From Candidatus Dadabacteria bacterium (GTDB lineage Bacteria; Desulfobacterota_D; UBA1144; Nemesobacterales; JADFKM01): 64,000 nucleotides of DNA. Positions 59,997 to 64,000 of this stretch are shown piece after piece. The DNA is taken from NCBI GenBank assembly GCA_022564935.1, contig JADFKM010000001.1, positions 29,727 through 93,726 on the forward strand. The letters run 5' to 3'. The notes beneath the pieces were generated by a model. It was not told the origin of the DNA and made no database searches. It saw only the letters and a program-made list of their open reading frames with translations. Positions within the stretch are counted from its first letter, which is position 1. Every line of letters begins with the position of its first letter. The translations under genes were made by a program, and so were the position numbers.

Positions 59997-62501
59997 ATGG
60001 GTAACTACAGGCCTAAAGTGTGCAGGCTGTTGCTTACGGTAGTAGTGTCTTGTTTTTCTATGATGTATGTGCTTGTAGGATGTGGCGAGGGGGAAAAAGG
60101 TGAGCCTGCGATTTCCCCTGAAGTTGCCGCTGCGCCTGCAAAAGGTCCCGGCAAAGCAATTAATGAGAAATTCAGAACCGTTAGTAAGGAGCTTGCAGAC
60201 GAGAAGGGCTGCCTTAGCTGCCATGAGGGCATAGAGGACATCAGAGATAAAGGGAGCCTCATGATGCTTATGATTGTAGGGATGGGCAAGCCTCACGGAG
60301 ACCCGGGAGGGTGCGTCGTTTGCCACGGCGGCATACCCGGCGCGACCACATACGAAGAGGCCCATGCGGGCATACCTGTGGAGATGAAGAGCGGGCCGAA
60401 GAACTTCTATCCCGACCCCGGGAGCCTTATTATCGCCGAGAACACGTGCGGGCAGTCGGGCTGCCATACGGATTACGTGTACCGCCTGGAGCGCGCGCTC
60501 ATGAACACCGAGGCCGGAAAAATCCAGGGCAACCTCCACACGTGGGGAATCGAAGAGGTTCAGAACTACAACGTCCCCTGGGGCAACTACGACATCAGTG
60601 ATGACGACGGCCCGACCCCTATTGTGGGCACGATCGCCTATAAAGAGCTGATGGTTGAGAGGATAAAGGCCCACCCCAAGCAGTACCCGTCCAGCCTGAA
60701 GCAAATCCCCCTGCCTACCGTTGAGGAGATTGAGGCGGACCCTAAGCTTGCCGGGTTTACCTATCAGAGGCAAGAGTGCCAGCGGTGCCACGTCGCCGTT
60801 AGGGGTAGGGAGGCGAGGGGTGACTACCGCGGCATGGGGTGCTCGGCATGTCACGTGCTCTACAGCAACGAAGGGTACTACGAGGGCTCCGACCCCACTA
60901 TCGATAAGAACGAACCCGGCCACCTCCTGACCCACGAGATACGCGGCACAAGGAAATCCGGGGGCATCCCGGTGGAGACATGCAATTCGTGTCACAACCG
61001 GGGTAAGAGAATCGGGGTAACATATCAGGGGTTGATGGAGTTCCCCTACGGCACTCCGTTCACAGAGAAAGGCTCCAAGCAGCCGTTGCTCCATACCAAG
61101 CAGTACATGTTCATCTCAGACGACCTGCACCACCAGTTCGACAGGAGCCGTCCCGGCAACCCCAAAGGCGGAATGCTCTGTCAGGACTGTCACACCACAG
61201 TGGATATGCACGGCGACGGCAATATATTCGGCACCACCCTCGCGCAGGTGGAGATAGAGTGCCAGGACTGCCACGGCACGCCGGAGAAATACCCATGGGA
61301 GCTCCCACTCGGATACGGTGAAGAGTTTAACAAAGAGCTAACCTCTGTGCCACGGGGTCTTGCATTAACCCCAATGGGTGTAACGCAGAGGTTTGCGACC
61401 GTATACCCCAAGAAGGACGGCTACCTGCTCAGCGCCCGCGGCAATCCGCTCGGCAATGTGGTCAAAGACGCTGAAAAAGTGATACTCCATTCGGCTACGG
61501 GCGATGACTTTGAAGTACCGGTGTTAAAGACGCTCAAGAAGACGGGCGCCTGGAAGAGCCCCAACGCCATGGTGGCCATGGTGAGCGTTAAGAAGCACCA
61601 GGAAAAGCTAGAGTGCTACGCCTGCCATTCTTCCTGGGCTCCACAGTGCTACGGCTGTCACGTGGTTATGGACTACAGCAAAGGGGAGGACGGAAAGCCA
61701 AAGACCAATATCGACTGGGTGTCCTCGGGCTCCGAGCGCGACCCGCACGGACAAACCGCGGAGTCCAAGCTCGGCATCGGGGGTATTCGTTCGCCCGGAC
61801 TAGCGAGCGAGGGCAGGTCGTATATGAGATGGGAAGACCCTATTTTAGGGATTAACGGCGAGGGGAGAGTTACGCCGCTCATGCCCGGATGCCAGTTGGT
61901 CTTTACCGTGATTGGGCGGGATGGGAAGACGCTCATAAGCAACTTCATTGCTAAGTCCGAAGACGAAGCCAAGGCCATTGGGCAAGAACATATTCCTCTG
62001 GCTTTAGACATGGCCCCCGTACAGCCGCATTCGGCCCAGAGGAAGGCCAGAACATGCGAGAGCTGTCACAACGACCCCAAGGCCGCCGGTTACGGTATTG
62101 GCGGCGGGGTATTCCAGGTGAAGTACTCCAAGCCAATCGTAGAAGACCTGATTGACCAGAAGACGGGCGAGGTGATTCCCAAGCGCTACCAGATACAAAT
62201 ACAGGCGATACCCGACTTGAAGTTCGACTGGTCTACCATCGTGGATAAGGAAGGCAATCAGGTGCAGACCGTGGGCACGCACTGGCCGCTTTCGCGCGCT
62301 TTGAACAAGCAGGAGCGCGACAATTTGACCAGGACGGGACTTTGCATGGGATGTCACAGGGAGATGGCGAACGAGGAGCTGTGGGGGCAGGTCAGCACGC
62401 CCGGCAGTCTCAACCCCGACGAGCATATAGAGCACATGAACCAGCTGCTCCGGGTGTATCCCAAGGGTAAGGACAGAAGCGACGGTTCACGTCCTGAGTG
62501 A
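59997..62501 (+). CDS. Multi-heme (12) cytochrome c lipoprotein
   Basis: This 834-residue protein has a lipoprotein signal ending VLVGC (C29) and twelve heme-binding motifs: eleven CxxCH sites, from C72 (CLSCH) to C783 (CMGCH), and one CX4CH at C151 (CGQSGCH). Spare His residues could serve as second ligands. Spacing is wide between hemes 8 and 9, where a ~100-residue beta-rich domain lies. It is predicted to sit on the outer membrane and carry electrons. A porin-like gene follows 134 bp later, as in outer-membrane electron conduits. It does not obviously match OmcB, MtrA/C or the octaheme reductases. Confidence 0.85.
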   Translation: MGNYRPKVCRLLLTVVVSCFSMMYVLVGCGEGEKGEPAISPEVAAAPAKGPGKAINEKFRTVSKELADEKGCLSCHEGIEDIRDKGSLMMLMIVGMGKPHGDPGGCVVCHGGIPGATTYEEAHAGIPVEMKSGPKNFYPDPGSLIIAENTCGQSGCHTDYVYRLERALMNTEAGKIQGNLHTWGIEEVQNYNVPWGNYDISDDDGPTPIVGTIAYKELMVERIKAHPKQYPSSLKQIPLPTVEEIEADPKLAGFTYQRQECQRCHVAVRGREARGDYRGMGCSACHVLYSNEGYYEGSDPTIDKNEPGHLLTHEIRGTRKSGGIPVETCNSCHNRGKRIGVTYQGLMEFPYGTPFTEKGSKQPLLHTKQYMFISDDLHHQFDRSRPGNPKGGMLCQDCHTTVDMHGDGNIFGTTLAQVEIECQDCHGTPEKYPWELPLGYGEEFNKELTSVPRGLALTPMGVTQRFATVYPKKDGYLLSARGNPLGNVVKDAEKVILHSATGDDFEVPVLKTLKKTGAWKSPNAMVAMVSVKKHQEKLECYACHSSWAPQCYGCHVVMDYSKGEDGKPKTNIDWVSSGSERDPHGQTAESKLGIGGIRSPGLASEGRSYMRWEDPILGINGEGRVTPLMPGCQLVFTVIGRDGKTLISNFIAKSEDEAKAIGQEHIPLALDMAPVQPHSAQRKARTCESCHNDPKAAGYGIGGGVFQVKYSKPIVEDLIDQKTGEVIPKRYQIQIQAIPDLKFDWSTIVDKEGNQVQTVGTHWPLSRALNKQERDNLTRTGLCMGCHREMANEELWGQVSTPGSLNPDEHIEHMNQLLRVYPKGKDRSDGSRPE

Positions 62502-62634
62502 GTCGTGCGGACGCTCAACCATGAAGAGAGTCTCTGTATGAAGTGGCTCTTCCGGGTGTGAATCTTGGCGGGGTATTCGCTCGCCTTAGGTACTGAAAGA
62601 AAACTTTATTAATAATGAGGAAGAGTGTAATCGA

Positions 62635-64000
62635 ATGGAAAAAGCCCGTTTTTTCCAAATATTGTTGCTGCTTCTAGCTCTTGGGTTACTTTTTCCCATC
62701 CCTCCCCTTGTAGCGGCCGGAGGCAGAGACGGCGACGTTGCTGAGCTGAAACGTAAGATTGAGGAGATGGAGAGACAGCGGCGGCTTGAGGCCGAGCAGT
62801 TCAGGAGGATGATCGAGCTGATGGAGGAGAGGGATAGGAGGAGGCAGGAGGAGATTGAGGGATTGAAGGAGAGGATAGAAGAGCTTGAGTCCGCCCCTGC
62901 TCCCGAGAGGGAAGGCGAAAAGATGGAGAAGGCCGCCGCAGTCAAAGAAAAGCTCACCCCCTTTAAGGATAGGCTCAGGGTATACGGCGACTTCAGGCTC
63001 CGCTCGGAGCTCGACACGAACCGCAGGGGCAAAGAAGACCCCAGGTTTAGAGAAAGGATAAGGGGAAGGCTCGGGGCCGAGTACGACATCGTAGAAAACC
63101 AGTTATACGTAGGCGCAAGGGTGCGCACGGGCGACAGTGACGACCCCCGCTCCCCTCACCAGAGCTTGGACAGTGACTTTGAGAGCTTCGAGATAGCCCT
63201 CGACATGGCGTATCTGCTCTACAAGCCGTCGTTTGCGCCGGGCCTCTCGCTCTACGGGGGCAAGTTCGCGCACCCATTCAGGACAAAGGCCGTTTACAAC
63301 GAGCTTGTGTGGGATAGCGACGTGCAGCCCGAGGGGTTTTCCGCCAGCTACGCACATACGTATAACGGTCTCCTCGACGACGTATACCTCACCGCCGGGC
63401 AGTACATCTTGGAGCGGGAAGGAAGCGATATATCATGGCTGACGGTGGCTCAGCTCGCCGTGAGCAAATCCTTCGGCGGTAATTGGAAAATTGTGCTTGC
63501 CTCCGGGCTGTATCTGTATAGCAATCTTACCCCCGGGGACTCCCCCACCCTTGCCAGGCCGCCCAAGAATGCGGGCAACGCAACTGTGGACACCGACGGA
63601 GACGCCCAGCCGGACGCTTTCCTATCCGACTTCGGTATCTTGGACAGCTTTCTTAATATCGAGTATAAAGGGCTGCCGATACCGGTTGTATTGACTGGAC
63701 AGTACTTCCATAACTTCGGCGCAGACATAGACGAAGACGACGGGTTTTCTGTAGGCGTTCAGGTGGGCAAGGCGTCGGAGCCCGGACAGTGGAAGCTGTA
63801 CTACCAGTTCCAGATTGTGGAGCAGGACTCAATTTTCACCCCGTTCTCCCAGGACGACTTCCTACTGGCTACGAATTTCTTGGGCCACGTCGGGGGCATA
63901 ACGTACCGCATCTCGAAGAGAGTAAGCCTCAACCTGTGGACTCTGATAGCCAAGCGGGAAAGGACATTCGCCACCCTGACGGATGAGAACCAGATTAGGA
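62635..64000 (+). CDS. Coiled-coil porin-like outer-membrane protein (3' end outside window)
   Basis: The frame opens at ATG 62635 and is still open at the window end (455 codons). It has a signal peptide (ending LVAAG near residue 30), a charged coiled coil (about 36-100, e.g. ELKRKIEEMERQRRLEAEQF) and then a beta barrel starting near DRLRVYGDFRLRSELD, with alternating strands and Tyr/Phe-rich ends. This is the layout of putative porins paired with multi-heme cytochromes. A Ca-type loop, DTDGDAQPD, lies around residue 320. The C-terminal strands are not visible. Confidence 0.8.
   Translation, partial: MEKARFFQILLLLLALGLLFPIPPLVAAGGRDGDVAELKRKIEEMERQRRLEAEQFRRMIELMEERDRRRQEEIEGLKERIEELESAPAPEREGEKMEKAAAVKEKLTPFKDRLRVYGDFRLRSELDTNRRGKEDPRFRERIRGRLGAEYDIVENQLYVGARVRTGDSDDPRSPHQSLDSDFESFEIALDMAYLLYKPSFAPGLSLYGGKFAHPFRTKAVYNELVWDSDVQPEGFSASYAHTYNGLLDDVYLTAGQYILEREGSDISWLTVAQLAVSKSFGGNWKIVLASGLYLYSNLTPGDSPTLARPPKNAGNATVDTDGDAQPDAFLSDFGILDSFLNIEYKGLPIPVVLTGQYFHNFGADIDEDDGFSVGVQVGKASEPGQWKLYYQFQIVEQDSIFTPFSQDDFLLATNFLGHVGGITYRISKRVSLNLWTLIAKRERTFATLTDENQIR

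Noticed and set aside
59958-61094. 378-codon minus-strand open frame
   Set aside because: It is antisense to the multi-heme cytochrome gene, where heme motifs prove the plus strand is coding.
1-64000. tRNA, rRNA, CRISPR arrays, transposases and attachment sites
   Set aside because: I scanned the intergenic regions for cloverleaf, repeat-spacer and inverted terminal repeat patterns and found none that I could support. A covariance-model search would be decisive.

Overview
The window is 64 kb of a Gram-negative bacterial chromosome. The cell envelope is clearly double-membraned: there is a TonB-dependent receptor, a TolC/RND tripartite pump, several lipoproteins, and an outer-membrane-type beta-barrel gene at the right edge. 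The gene mix (citramalate synthase, BolA plus CGFS glutaredoxin, many-heme cytochromes, expanded hybrid histidine kinases) suggests a free-living, environmental, probably respiratory lineage outside the Enterobacterales. I cannot assign a phylum from sequence alone. Base composition is mostly GC-rich, with AT-richer islands at about 22.1-22.95, 24.7-30.4, 31.0-31.4 and 35.5-36.8 kb that look acquired. No rRNA, tRNA, CRISPR array or intact insertion sequence was seen.

Layout. 0-5.3 kb: amino-acid synthesis (end of lysC, cimA, argC), followed by an acyl-AMP ligase/acyl-carrier-protein pair. 5.4-16.2 kb: a MerR-type regulator, a divergent sirtuin, a DUF971 protein, an M29-like aminopeptidase, a large VWA membrane protein, coaX overlapping a small LigD-phosphoesterase-like gene, lipA, a DDN-like oxidoreductase and a DUF1326 protein. 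16.5-21.7 kb: small hypotheticals, a FlgT-like exported protein, a stretch of gene debris, a half-size MFS protein, and bolA next to grxD. 21.7-22.9 kb: two paralogous genes behind an identical promoter box, one carrying a C-terminal Hypoth_Ymh/HEPN-like domain. 23.0-31.0 kb: an exported cytochrome, a His/Met-rich exported protein and a complete copper/silver-type CusCBA pump.

31.4-37.8 kb holds assorted genes: DUF2927 lipoprotein, OB-fold-like exported protein, methyltransferase, RF-like rescue factor, SnoaL-like protein, two TPR proteins and a luciferase-like oxidoreductase. 37.8-42.1 kb encodes two related hybrid histidine kinases separated by the ruin of a FIST sensor gene. A third kinase of the same family survives only as a fragment at 56.5 kb.

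The most striking locus is 42.6-47.3 kb. A consensus promoter and a full cobalamin riboswitch precede a BtuB-like receptor, a large surface-type beta-propeller lipoprotein placed like Bacteroidota BtuG, and a BtuF-like binding protein without a signal peptide. 47.4-59.8 kb is mostly housekeeping (fabH, pgi, AEC transporter, DUF1152, alpha/beta hydrolase) and ends with the overlapping prmC-murA-hisG operon on the minus strand. The right edge (60-64 kb) carries a 12-heme lipoprotein cytochrome followed by a coiled-coil porin-like gene cut by the window end. This pair looks like a candidate outer-membrane electron conduit.
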